DNA of 64,000 nt from Delphinus delphis (taxonomy: Eukaryota; Chordata; Mammalia; Artiodactyla; Delphinidae), in contig NC_082686.1 in assembly GCF_949987515.2 (NCBI RefSeq), positions 50,011,559 to 50,075,558 of the forward strand, in the 5' to 3' direction. Each line of letters opens with the position of its first letter. Position 1 is the stretch's first letter. The position numbers and the translations under genes were made by a program. Positions 36,827 to 48,260 of this stretch are shown piece by piece. The notes beneath the pieces were generated by a model, which had not been told where the DNA came from, made no database searches, and saw only the letters and a program-made list of their open reading frames with translations.

Positions 36827-38155
36827 GACTTTATTTTTTAGAGCAGTTTTAGGTTCATAGCAAGACTGAGCAGAAGATAGTTTTCCTGTATACCTCCTTC
36901 CCCACACATAAATATCTTCCTCCATTATCAGCATCTTTCACCAGAGTGGTACATTTGTTACCATTGATGAACTGATATTGCCACAACATTATTATCCAAC
37001 ATTCATAATTGATGTTTGGGTGCACTTTTAATGTTGTACATTCTATGGCTTTGGATTAATGTATAATATGTATCAGCCATTACAGTATTAGAATAGTTTC
37101 ACTAAAAATTCTCTATACTTAGCTTTTCATCCTCCACTGTCCACTAACCCTTAGCAACTTCTGATATTTTCACCTTCTCCATAGTTTTGCAGTGACCAGA
37201 ATGTCAAATAGTTGGATTCATATGATATGTAGCCTTTTCATAATGGCTTCTTTCACTTAATAATAAGCATTTAAGTTTCCTCTGTGTCTTTTTTACAACT
37301 TGATTGCTTATTTCTTTTTTTGCACTGAATAATATTCCATTGTCTGGATGTACCACAGTTTATCTATTCACTTACTGAAGGACATCTTTGTTGCTTTCAA
37401 GTTTTGACAGTGATGAATAAAGCTGCTATAAAATGTGTGGAGCTTTTTCTGTAGACATAAGTTTTCAACTCCTTTGTGTAAATACTAAGGTGTGCAATTG
37501 ATGGATCATATGGTAATCGTATGTTTAAGTCTGTGAGATATTGCCAAACTGTCTTCCAAAGTGGCTGTACCATTTTTCATTCCCATCAGTAATGAATGAG
37601 AGTTCATGTTGTTCTATATCCTCACCAGGATTTGATGTCAGTGTTCTTGGTTTTGACCATTCTAATAGGTGTGCAATGCCATCTCATTGTTTTAATTTCC
37701 CTGAAGACATATGATGTGGAACATCTTTTCCCATGCTTCTCTGGCATCTGTATCTTCTCTGGCGAGGTTTGTTTGGCTCTTTTAGCCCAGTTTTTAATTG
37801 GATTGTTTGCTTTCTTACTGAGTTTTTGAGTTCCTTGTATATTTTGGATGAGTCTTTTCATCAGATATGACTTTTTGTGAGTATTTTCTCTATCTGTGGC
37901 TTGTGCTTTAATTCTCTTGACAATGTCTTTTGCAGATCACATGTTTTCTATTTTAAGGAAGTCCAGCTTTCTATCCATCTCATGGATCATGCCTTTGGTG
38001 TTGTTTCTAAAAAGTCATCTCTGTGCCCAAGGTCCTCCAGATTTTGTCCTGTGCTATCTTCTAGAGTTTTATAGTTTTGTGTTTACATTGAGGTCTGTGA
38101 TCATTTTAAATTACTTTTTGTGATTTCATTCGATTTTTTGCATTTGATTTGCTAG
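36827..38155 (-). mobile_element. L1 (L1MB-like), 5'-truncated, antisense
   Basis: The 3' UTR reads AGAGCAGTTTTAGGTTCATA, then CACCAGAGTGGTACATTTGT and TTGTACATTCTATGGCTTTG, a clear L1MB-type pattern. It continues into the ORF2 C-terminal region (CCATTGTCTGGATGTACCAC, CCAAACTGTCTTCCAAAGTG, GATCATGCCTTTGGTGTTGT). It ends near 38155 within ORF2. The T8 at 36822-36829 may be the tail. Confidence 0.88.
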
Positions 38156-38644
38156 GTTGTAAGAGCCGATGTTTAAGCAAGTGTGAGCAACATCAAACCT
38201 GTGAGGCTAAAGCCTCTATTAACTATTTATAAAGTCTGCTACCAATATCCCAGTCTTATCCTAGCCATTCAGTCTGTAATTTATACATTAGGGGTCTCAA
38301 GACTTTAGGATGCTTGAGACATCCTGGCATACAGTTAATAATTCTCATTTATCTTATGTCATTGCATTTCAGTTGCAAGAAAGTAATTCCAGGGACATAT
38401 TTCCCACTTGTCAGGGTACGAGTTCAGACCCTTTGAGTCTTTCTCTGAGAACCTCATGTAATATCTTATTTCTTAAAGCTCTTTTTAAAAAAGTAATGCT
38501 GATATTACTTGTCTTCAATTTCAGAGGCTTAAAGTTCTGCAAGCGCCTTATCTCAGCTACATATTTTTCTAACAGGTAACAAAAGAGACATTTTCTTCAC
38601 TTTCTAGAAATATATTCTGTAATATATTAGCTAAAGGTGTACAT
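38156..38644. other. Unassigned stretch
   Basis: About 490 bp with no recognised feature. Confidence 0.45.
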
Positions 38645-38801
38645 ATATCCTCATATCCCCTCCCTCTTGCGTCTCCCTCCCACCCTCCCTATCCCACCCC
38701 TCTAGGTGGTCACAAAGCACTGAGCTGATCTCCCTTTGCTATGCAGCTGCTTCCCACTAGCCATCTATTTTACATTTGGTAGTGTATATATGTTAATGCC
38801 A
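38645..38801 (-). mobile_element. Cetartiodactyl L1 3' UTR fragment, antisense
   Basis: Matches the young L1 3' UTR of the next element closely: TCCCCTCCCTCTTGCGTCTC, GGTGGTCACAAAGCACTGAG, TTTGGTAGTGTATATATG. Both ends are missing, including the poly(A) end. Its best counterpart is about 39120-39270. Confidence 0.85.
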
Positions 38802-39022
38802 ATGAATGAGGTTACTTAAAAAATTTCAAACTCAAACTTTGTTCAACTGAACCAATATGCCAGCTAATAAATACTTATTTTGAAAAATACCACTTTAAAG
38901 TATTCTATTGAATTGGCTAAAACAAGTGTTTTTGTTCCATCCACAAAACAATGTTCATATAAATAAACAATGTGCTAGTGGAGGTGCAATTTGGTATCAG
39001 TGTTTTACATCATCCTACCAGT

Positions 39023-40077
39023 GGTTTTTTTTTTTTACATCTTTATTGGAGTATAATTGCTTTACAATAGTGTGTTAGTTTCTGCTTTATAACAAAGTGA
39101 ATCAGTTATACATATACATATGTTCCCATATCTCTTCCCTCTTGCGTCTCCCCCCCTCCCACCCTCCCTCTCCCACCCCGCTAGGTGGTCACAAAGCACC
39201 CAGCTGATCTCCCTGTGCTATGCGGCTGCTTCCCACTAGCTATCTACCTTACGTTTGGTAGTGTATATATGTCCATGCCTCTCTCTCGCTTTGTCACAGC
39301 CTTCCCTTCCTCCTCCCCATATCCTCAAGTCCATTCTCTAGTAGGTCTGTGTCTTTATTCCTGTCTTACCCCTAGGTTCTCCATGACATTCTTTTTTCTT
39401 AAATTCCATATATATGTGTTAGCATACGGTATTTGTCTTTCTCTTTCTGACTTACTTCACTCTGTATGACAGACTCTAGGTCCATCTACCTCATTACAAA
39501 TAGCTCAATTTCATTTCTTTTTATGGCTGAGTAATATTCCATTGTATATATGTGCCACATCTTCTTTATCCATTCATCCGATGATGGACACTTAGGTTGT
39601 TTCCATCTCCGGGCTATTGTAAATAGAGCTGCAATGAACATTTTGGTACATGACTCTTTTTGAATTATGGTTTTCTGTGTATATGCTCAGTAGTGGGATT
39701 GCTGGGTCATATGGTAGTTCTATTTGTAGTTTTTTAAGGAACCTCCATACTGTTCTCCATAGAGGCTGTACCAATTCACATTCCCACCAGCAGTGCAAGA
39801 GTGTTCCCTTTTCTCCACACCCTCTCCAGAATTTATTGTTTCTAGATTTTTTGATGATGGCCATTCTGACTGGTGTGAGATGGTGTCTCATTGTAGTATT
39901 GATTTGCATTTCTCTAATGATTAATGGTGTTGAGCATTCTTTCATGTGTTTGTTGGCAGTCTGTATATCTTCTTTGGAGAAATGTCTATTTAGGTCTTCT
40001 GCACATTTTTGGATTGGGTTGTTTGTTTTTTATTGAGCTGCATGAGCTGCTTATAAATTTTGGAGATTAATCCTTTG
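39023..40077 (-). mobile_element. Young L1, 5'-truncated, with 13-bp target duplication
   Basis: A T-rich tail begins at about 39023, followed by CATCTTTATTGGAGTATAAT (complement of the AATAAAGATG polyadenylation region), the full 3' UTR and the ORF2 C-terminus. TCATCCTACCAGT occurs at 39010-39022 and 40078-40090, a perfect duplication. Truncation at about 1.05 kb is typical of L1 insertion. The low divergence and perfect duplication indicate recent, cetacean-lineage activity. Confidence 0.95.
39592..39945 (-). pseudogene. L1 ORF2 C-terminal remnant
   Basis: An open piece of 117 codons carries the cysteine-rich C-terminal segment [20 protein letters not shown], whose Cys/His spacing is the conserved ORF2 zinc-knuckle-like motif. 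[16 protein letters not shown] follows. Such a 5'-truncated copy cannot make a working protein. Confidence 0.9.
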
Positions 40078-40090
40078 TCATCCTACCAGT

Positions 40091-40413
40091 CTTTCACTTA
40101 CTTGTCAACATTCAGTGATTCTCCCAGTGGATGCTGTGCTAAGCTCTGTTATTGTGGCTGGGGAGGATGAATATGGAAAGATAGAGGAAGAATATACATA
40201 TAAAGAAACAAAACACATCTGCCCTAGAGATAGTTTTAGTCCATTTGGGAAGTATTTGCAATACACATGGAAATAACCTAAGAACATGTTCTGAATAAAA
40301 ACACTTCTCATTAAAATTCCAATTTTCTTTAGTAAAGAAGGAGAAGAAAACATATTTTATACTTTGATTTGGTTAGACATCAAACATTTTAAAAAGAGTT
40401 TAATATTTACTTA
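40091..40413. other. Unassigned stretch
   Basis: About 320 bp of unremarkable sequence between the young L1 and a SINE. Confidence 0.5.
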
Positions 40414-40430
40414 TAATAATAATGCCATCT

Positions 40431-40744
40431 GGGGCTTCCCTGGTGGAGCAGTGGTTGAGAATATACCTGCCAGTGCAGAGGACATGGGGTCAAGCCCTGG
40501 TCTGGGAAGATCCTACATGCCGCAGAGCAACTGGGCCTGTGAGCCACCACTACTGAGCCTGTGCGTCTGGAGCCTGTGCTCCGCAACAAGAGAAGCAGCA
40601 ATAGTGAGAGGACCGCGCACCGCTATGAAGAGTGGCCCCGACTCGCTGCAACTAGAGAAAGCCCTCGCACAGAAAAGACCCAACACAGCCAAAAATAAAT
40701 AAGACCCAACACAGCCAAAAATAAATAAATTTATTTTAAAAAAT
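40431..40744 (+). mobile_element. CHR-2-like SINE, sense, with duplicated tail unit
   Basis: Starts GGGGCTTCCCTGGTGGAGCA, B-box region GGGTCAAGCCCTGG, and ends in an A/T-rich tail. A 17-bp duplication, TAATAATAATGCCATCT-like, flanks it at 40414-40430 and 40744-40760. The tail holds a perfect 26-bp tandem repeat at 40676-40701 and 40702-40727, each containing ACCCAACACAGCC and AAAAATAAAT. Confidence 0.95.
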
Positions 40745-40761
40745 AATAATAATGCCATCTA

Positions 40762-41970
40762 TAGGTCTCATTTTATGGGAGATTCTAATCATAATTGAAG
40801 AACTTAAGTTCAAGGTTAAAGGGTCAGAGACGCCAAGTTATTTGATCTCAGGTCTAACATCTCAAAGCTCATGTTACTTTTACTATTTCCTGTTATATAG
40901 GAAAAAAGCCAAAAGTTTTTCTAAAATTTTTAAATCACATTGTGGTAAACAAGACAAAAATTATATTTTAATCTACATTTATACTGAAATATAAAACATT
41001 CCATTCAGTCTTTTACTAATGGCAATATGACCTGGGAAGGATTTATTGCAAATGAAAATGTATATTCAATGTACATATGAAGACATTATTTAAAATCATG
41101 GCCAAATCACAAGGTCACATTCAAACAAATGTGCTAGACTTAGACAAGAAGTCTTATTTAAGTAAAGTCAAAAATATAACAAGTCATTTTACAAAAAAAA
41201 AATCTCAAATTTTAGCAAATATTTATATAGGGCTACTGAATCAATGTACATCGTAGATAATGTTGATCATAAGAATGTCCTATTACTAAACAATTAAATA
41301 TACAAACTTTGAATCATTAAATATGTGCTTATTAAAAATAGCCTGTAATATCTTTGGGACATATTTCTGGCAGAATATAATAATTAGCTCATTGTTTGGG
41401 TAAAGATATACTTCTAAGTTTTGTACTAAATTACAAGAATCACAAAAATATGATTTCTTTCAACCCCAAAATATTTCATAGACCTTTACTAAATAAAAAC
41501 ACTTCAACTAGGATGTAAAATCCAGGGAGGAAAGAATTAAAACTGGTTGACTTTCTTTTTTTTCCCATAGCATAGTCCAAGTTGTTTGTTTTTCCCTTAA
41601 TGAATTATTTTGGAATTTAGCTTAACTTATACTATTTTGGGTCTTTTTATTCCACAAATACCTAGTTGACTAATTTGATAGATCTATTTTGACTAAAGTC
41701 AATTCTAATGGTTTTCATCAAGGTCAAAATCTTGATATAATGATTGATATAACCTTCGATAATTCACCTAAAAAATACTGCTTCAGCAGATACTACTTGC
41801 AAGGAAAGGGGCATGAAACTCATATATTGTATGATTGAAATTCTTTGTTGTTGACTAAAAATTTCAAGGTTTTAGGGGAATTAAGTTAGATAACCTCCTC
41901 TGGAGAGGAAGGCAATACATGCATTGTCTAATTAAAGAAACCAGTGCAAAAATCAAATGGGTAACCTGTC
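40762..41970. other. Repeat-poor stretch
   Basis: About 1.2 kb between two oppositely oriented SINEs, with no recognised repeat or gene. AT-rich and of ordinary complexity. Confidence 0.45.
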
Positions 41971-41986
41971 ACAATATAGGATTTTT

Positions 41987-42329
41987 AAAAAAAATTTATT
42001 TATTTTTGGCTGTGTTGGGTCTTCGTTCCTGCGTGCAGGCTTTCTCTAGTTGCGGCGAGCAGGGGCTACTCTTTGTTGCGGTGCGCAGGCTTCTCATTGC
42101 AGTGGCTTCGCTTGTTGCAGAGCATGGGCTCTAGGCGCGTGGGCTTCAGTAGTTGTGGCACACAGGCTCAGTAGTTGTGACTCAGGGGCTCTAAAGCGTG
42201 GGCTCAGTAGCTGTGGCGCACAGGCTTAGTTGCTTCACGGCATGTGGGATCTTCCCGGACCAGGGCTTGAACCCGTGTCCCCTTCATTGGCAGGCGGATT
42301 CTTAACCACAGTGCCACCAGGGAAGTCCC
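41987..42329 (-). mobile_element. CHR-2-like SINE, antisense
   Basis: A/T tail, then TTTTTGGCTGTGTTGGGTCT, a body with CAGTAGTTGTG units, and the end CACCAGGGAAGTCCC. A perfect 16-bp duplication, ACAATATAGGATTTTT, lies at 41971-41986 and 42330-42345. CpGs are well preserved (TTGCGGCGAGC, GGCGCGTGGG). Confidence 0.95.
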
Positions 42330-42345
42330 ACAATATAGGATTTTT

Positions 42346-44904
42346 GAAATGAGATCATTATTGTAACTATTCATTTATTTTATTTATTCCTGCTCTGTGT
42401 TTTACAAAAAACTAGAAAAAAAATGTGAAAATAGGAAGAACAGGTCTGGAACTTTCAGTTGGACAAACATTTATTGCTGTTTTGCCTTCAGGCTGTCAAG
42501 TTGCTTCATGACAGACATTTTACTTTTCAACCAATTTTGCCACATGTAGATACAGTCTATGACTCTCCTTTGGTAATAGAATCTGTATGGATTTTAAATT
42601 GAAGGCTTTTGCTTCAAGGAAGAGAAGAACATTTTAAGCAGTAAATAAATAATGCAAAGCATCACAGAGAAAAATCACCTCTGATTTGGTTTCTATACAT
42701 TAGATGCTGATCTTTATGTTAAAGCAGAAACAGAAATCATGAAAGAGACTATTTCTAAGAAGTAATAAAACCCAGAAAAACAACTTTGATTTATTCATTC
42801 TTTCGACTTCTTGATTGGCAAATTGTTTTTCTGTTCATGTTTTGTTTTTTTAAAGTTGTAAAAGGCAAACCATAGAAAAGAATCCAGATATTGCATTACC
42901 TGATTATTTAAAATGAACTAGAATTATGTAAAATAGACTTACCTTTATTAGAAAGGTTAAGGCACTTTTGTGTTTATGTGAACTAGGTGAATACTTGACT
43001 AACCTGATAGCCTATACGTACTTTCTGTTTTTATGAACATAATTTGAATGGAATCTCAGTAGTACAATTCCCTGTGAAAGCAGAGAAGGAAAAAAATGTT
43101 CCAATAAATGACATTCTCCTATTGGCAACTTGAAACAGATTACGTAGACTTTTGGAAGCTTACTTCCATTTATTTGATTATTACACAGTAAGTTAAAGCA
43201 AATTAAAGAAAAATATACTTCACAGGCCTAACAAACTGTGCACATATTTGGCAGTGACATCAGTTGCTGCTACAGAAAGTTTATTTACGTAAAAATACAA
43301 TAGTCATGTCTATATTCACGGAAATAGTATATAAGCCACCCAGTGCTAAAACAGAAGTTTTAATTTTTTTCCCTTAATTCTCCTTATGAATGGATTTAGG
43401 CTTTGGATTACTTATTTAAGCCATCACAAATTCATTGCTTTTATTTAACTTGCACAGATTTTATAAACATATTATTGAAGAAATATAGAAGCCAGTAGGA
43501 ACAGAAATGTTGAGTGTAAATGTCAGATTCTTAGAGGCTTCCAAATGTATTTCACTGTGGAAATCAAGCTGTCTCTCATTTTCAGATTGTTCTCCTTCAT
43601 TATATTATCAGCTGCCTATTACTATTACTTAGCCATATTGAATTTTACATTATTTAGAGTGGAATTTGTATCACATTCATTTTTATATTCCTGTTCTCAC
43701 GCATGAGTAATAACATACAGAGTAGAATGCTTTATATACCAGAAGTTCCCAATCAAGATATATTATGTAGAGGTGGATTTCAACATAAATGAACATGTCA
43801 AATTTTATTTTAGCTTTCAAGTTGAAAAAAACTGTTCTTTGTAACATAGATCCGGTGAAAAGGGGTAACATAAGATATATGATGACAATAATTTAATATC
43901 AAATATAATTCAGTATCAAGTCAAAACAACACTAGAAATTTTATAGAATAACAGAAATTTAGCAAGGCCAGTGTTTCTGGCACATAGAAAAAATAGTGTT
44001 AACTGTTATTTATCATTGATGAATGATTAAGCCTTGATGTTCCCAGGAAGTAACTTACCTATTTGAGTCTCAATAGGTGTTTGACCCTTCCTTCTCCTTT
44101 GCACATGAAATTATTAATGTATTCAGAGTGAAGACAGCCAGTTCAGTAATTTTTCTTATTGAGTCAACTAATTGGAAATTGTCTATCTCCATTTTGTTGA
44201 CAAGATCCATCGCACATGTTGAGCAAACCCTATAACGTGGCCATTGTGTACTTTCTGTCACCAACATTACAGTGACAATTTTTTGTACATTTTCTGCTGA
44301 ATCTTTCAGACTGCCTCAGTTAATAAACAAACAAAAAAGCCATTATCGGCAGGAGTAATGTTGATGCATTAGGCAATGATGAAATGAAGACTTGCTGAAG
44401 GATAGCTTATATGGGCATAGCTTGCAGAATAGCTCCCAAGAGCAGTATTATAAAAGATGGAAACTCAGGCAGTTTCCCCTATAAATGTTTTAGTACTAAC
44501 CAAAAAAATCTTGAAATTTGACAGCTATTTCTTGAGCAGTAGTCACAAGTTACAGGGCACAAGAGAACATAATTCAAGAATCTGAACATAACTTATGTTA
44601 CCCTAACCCTAAACTCATGGTTTGATAGTAATCTAGTCTTAAATTTCAAAGAAAATAACTATTTTATAAAATTTAAATCTCCCTTAAAGAAGTAAATTCA
44701 AGATAATACTATGACTCAGTAAGTTAAAAACTGCATAAATATGAGAGCTTTATAAACTGAAACTTCATAAAATCAGTGACTTAAAACTTACAAAGCCTTT
44801 TTGCATTATCATTGGTTAGCATAATATTACTCAGCTTTATCCCCTGTACTGTGAGGAATTTTCTACACCTGCTCCTGTTAGTATATTCATCCATCTGTCT
44901 TTCC
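42346..44904. other. Longest repeat-poor stretch in the window
   Basis: About 2.6 kb in which I recognise no interspersed repeat, simple repeat or coding exon. Together with 40762-41970 it is the part of the window least explained by mobile elements. Open frames at 43683-43871 and 44070-44267 are short and without motifs. A conserved non-coding element is possible but not demonstrable from one sequence. Confidence 0.4.
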
Positions 44905-45083
44905 ACCCAAGCTATTAGGCTGGGCATAATTTTTGACTTTCCCTGCTCCCTTAATCCTCAAATTGACTGAACAAATAAACATCTCATTTTCCCTTTAAAT
45001 TATTTCTCAAAATTTCTCTCCTATTTATCTTCCGTAACATATCAAATCCCTTTCAAATTTCATCTATAGTACTGCAGTTATCT

Positions 45084-45917
45084 TTTTAAAAACTGAGGTG
45101 TAATTGATATAACATATGAATTTTAGTTGTAGAACATAGTGATTTGATATTTATATATATTGTGAGGTGATCACCATAATTTAGTTGATATCTATCATAC
45201 ATAGTTAGAAAAAAATTTTTGTGATGACTTCAGATATACTCATAGCAACTTTCAAGTATGAAGTACGATATTATGAAATATAGTCGCCATGCTGTTCAGT
45301 ACTTCTCCAGAAGTTATTTATTCTGTAAGTGGTAACTGTAGCTTTGGACTACCTTCACCCATTCTCTGCCCCCTCCACCCCCCTGCAAGATCTAAGAGCT
45401 TGGTTTTTTGCTTTTAAATTCCACATGTGGGATCATATGATATTTGTATTTCTCTGACTTACTTCACTTAGCATAATGCTTTCAAAGTTCATCCATGTTG
45501 ATGCAAATGACAAGATTTCATTCTTTTTTGTGCATGAGCAACTTTCCATTGTATGTATACCACATTTTCTTTATCTATTCATCCATCAGTGGACACTTGA
45601 GTTGTTGCCATGTCTTGCCCATTGAAAATAATGCAGTGAACGTGGGGGTGCATATCTTTTTTGACTTTGTGTTTTTGTTTTCTTCGGATAAAGACCCAGA
45701 AGTGGAAATTGCTGGATCATATGGTAGTTCTGTTTTTAATTTTTCAAGGAACCTTCCTACTGATTTCCGTAGTGGTTGCACCAATTTACATTCCAGCAAA
45801 GTGCGTAAGAGTTCCTTTTCTACACATCTTTGTCAGCACTTGTTATTTCTTCTCTTTTTGATAATAGCCATTCTAATAGGTGTGAGGTGATCTTGTATCT
45901 TGTGTGTCTGTATCCAC
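45084..45917 (-). mobile_element. L1 (L1MA-like), 5'-truncated, inserted in L2
   Basis: Antisense 3' UTR and ORF2 C-terminus: AGGTGTAATTGATATAACAT, GACTTACTTCACTTAGCATA, ATCATATGGTAGTTCTGTTT. AGTACTGCAGTTATCT at 45068-45083 and AGTATTACAGTTACCT at 45918-45933 form a diverged 16-bp duplication (three transitions), giving exact limits. About 20 bp at 45898-45917 are not clearly L1. Confidence 0.85.
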
Positions 45918-46004
45918 AGTATTACAGTTACCTTTCTAATTATTCTCCTCACTTGAATCTTGCCTCCATCAATGAGCAAAATATGCCCTTTTGAATGATC
46001 TGAT

Positions 46005-46178
46005 TCAGGATTTCTCAAAATTCAGTGCACATAGAAATTACCTGGTGATCCTGTTAAAATGGAGATTTGGATTCAATATATCTGGAATGCAGCCTGAGCT
46101 TTTGCATTTAACACGCTCACACATGGTTCTGATAACATTCTGCAGATCATACTCTGAGAAGCAAGCAACTCAGTAAAA
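46005..46178. mobile_element. MER5A-type hAT DNA transposon
   Basis: ATTTCTCAAAATTCAGTGCA, then AAATTACCTGGTGATCCTGT, TTTGCATTTAACACGCTC, and ACTCTGAGAAGCAAG follow the MER5A-type order from end to end. About 170 bp, non-autonomous, inside the L2. Confidence 0.8.
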
Positions 46179-46829
46179 TTTTAATTGCTCATATTACCCC
46201 CTTTCATTAAATTTGTCATGGCAACCCATCCCTGTTGGAATGGAGTCAATCTTCTTGAGCATGGAATACAAAGTTATTTAGGATTTTCATCATCAAATCC
46301 TTGACATTTACAGCCACTTCTTTTAAGCTCCCCTCTTTATCAGCTTTAAGTTCTAATATGTAGTCTACAATGGCAAATTTGAGTCTTTCTCCCCAAAATG
46401 AAGTTGAGTCATTCTATGTGACTGTTGACTCACACTCTTGTCCCTGCCTAGGAATTTTTCATTGCTGATTTCTCTTGTCCTTTAAGGCCCACTTCAATTG
46501 TTACCTCTTCTTGAAAGCCTTTATTGGCAACCTGAAGCTTGGTTTGACTACTCTTACACATACTCCCTTATCACTCTGGGTTAATTCTGACAACACTGTA
46601 GATTTTTCTGAAACGTTTAAGTGTTTATCCCATTGGCCATGGTATTTTCATCTTTGTGTCCCACAGACTCTGTCAAGGTACTGATACATAATAAGAGCTA
46701 GTAAATATTTGCCTAACTCAACTGAAGTTATATGAGATCACTTCTGAAATGTGTCCAAATTATACATGTAACTGAATTATTGCTGGAATAAGTAGGATAT
46801 CTTAAATAATGTTCTTTGAAAATAACATT

Positions 46830-48260
46830 TACTTATTTCCATTTCTTATTTTTTATGGTCTTTAGTAATGTCCCTTTTACTGTTGGTATTGGCTATTTGT
46901 TCTGTCTCCTTTACTTGATTTCTTTGCTGGGAGTATCAATTTTATTAGGATATTTCCTGGCTATATAGATCACCTTTGTTGTTTCCTATTTTCTTGTCTT
47001 CATTTCTTTCCTTCTTAATTCTTCGATTTTCTTCATTTTTACTGTTTTTCTATCTTTGAGTCATGCTTAGGTCTTTAAATTTTAGTCGTACTATTTTCTA
47101 ATGTGTTTAAATCTATAAATTTTCCTCTAAACCAATTTATAGAAGAAACTTACAAAATCTAATATGTATAATTATTATTTAATTCAAAATGTTTTATAGC
47201 TCCCATTGTGATTTCTTCTTGACCTCAAGTTATTTAGAATTGTACTGCTTAATTTCAAAATATGGACAGGAATAAAGATGCAGACATAGAGAATGGACTT
47301 GAGGACACGGGGAGGGGGAAGGGTAAGATGTGACAGAGAGTGTGGCATGGACATATATACACTACCAAACGTAAGGTAGATAGCTAGTGGGAAGCAGCTG
47401 CATAGTGCAGGGAGACCAGCTTGGTGCTTTGTGACCACCTGGAGGGGTGGGATAGGGAGGGTGGGAGGTAGGTGAAAGAGGGAGGGGATATGGGGATATA
47501 CATACATGTATAGCTGATTCACTTTGTTATGCAGCAGAAACTAACACAACAATGTAAAGCAATTATACTCCAATAAAGATGTTAAAAAAAAAAGAGGATC
47601 ATTAACATTTTATTACTGATTTCTGTCTTAATTACTTCATGGTCAAAGAGCATACTTCATATAATTTGAATCCTTTTACATTAGAGACTAACTTTATGAC
47701 CCTACAAAGGACCAACTTTGTTGAAATGTTTAATGTGAAGTTGAAAATAATATGTATTGTGCTATTTTTTGTGCATGTTCTGTAATTATCAGGTGAGCCA
47801 ATTTCATTAATCATTGTGTTCAAATATTATGTATCTCTTTATTTTTCTTTGTATCCTATCAGTAGTGATAGAATGTCATTAAAATCTCATTGGGGTTTGT
47901 CTATTTCTTATCAAGGAAACATTAGATTCAAATGCCCAGGTTACCTCTCTTCTCTCCTTTTGAATCTTTGACATAAACATTTTTTGTAATGTTTGACCCC
48001 AATTGAGTTCATTTTTAAAGAAAATTTGTTTAGTTTTTAAGTTTACATTGCCTACATATTTAGCCATTGCCAGAGGCCCTGGGTGGCTTTTTTAATTGTA
48101 GATCATCTTTAATTTCTAGTACAGCAAAGAGTCAATTCAAGTTTATTCTTATTGTTCAAATTTGGTATTTCATAATCTGGTTGGAAATCTGTTTTTTATA
48201 TTTTCACATTTTCCTCTTAGAGTTATTCTTAATGTTTTTTATCTTCTATCTCTATGTACG
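46830..48260 (-). mobile_element. Old L1 ORF2 region, antisense, interrupted
   Basis: Diverged ORF2 in antisense on both sides of a young L1. Left part: GTGATTTCTTCTTGACCTCA and similar. Right part: TTACTTCATGGTCAAAGAGC, then TGTGCATGTTCTGTAATTAT. The two parts are consecutive in ORF2, so the inserted element did not remove much. No long frame survives. Confidence 0.65.
47262..47593 (+). mobile_element. Young cetartiodactyl L1 3' UTR, sense, 5'-truncated
   Basis: Contains TACACTACCAAACGTAAGGT, CTAGTGGGAAGCAGCTGCAT, GGTGGGATAGGGAGGGTGGG, and ends CTCCAATAAAGATGTT plus an A10 tail. The AATAAA signal is intact. About 330 bp, opposite in strand to the old L1 it interrupts. No clear target duplication was found. 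Confidence 0.93.

Larger units (their letters stand above)
44905..46720 (+). mobile_element. L2 LINE 3' region, sense, twice interrupted
   Basis: The L2 3' region is read in three blocks: 44905-45083 (TTTTTGACTTTCCCTGCTCC ... TACTGCAGTTATCT), 45918-46004 (AGTATTACAGTTACCTTTCT), and 46179-46720 (CTTTAAGGCCCACTTCAATT, ACCTCTTCTTGAAAGCCTTT, and an end GTACTGATACATAATAAGAG before AGTAAATATTTG). An L1 and a MER5A-type element separate the blocks. The family and order are clear although divergence is high. Confidence 0.75.

Noticed and set aside
44600..44613. ACCCTAACCCTAAA, resembling vertebrate telomere repeat
   Set aside because: Only two units. Expected by chance and too short for an interstitial telomere.
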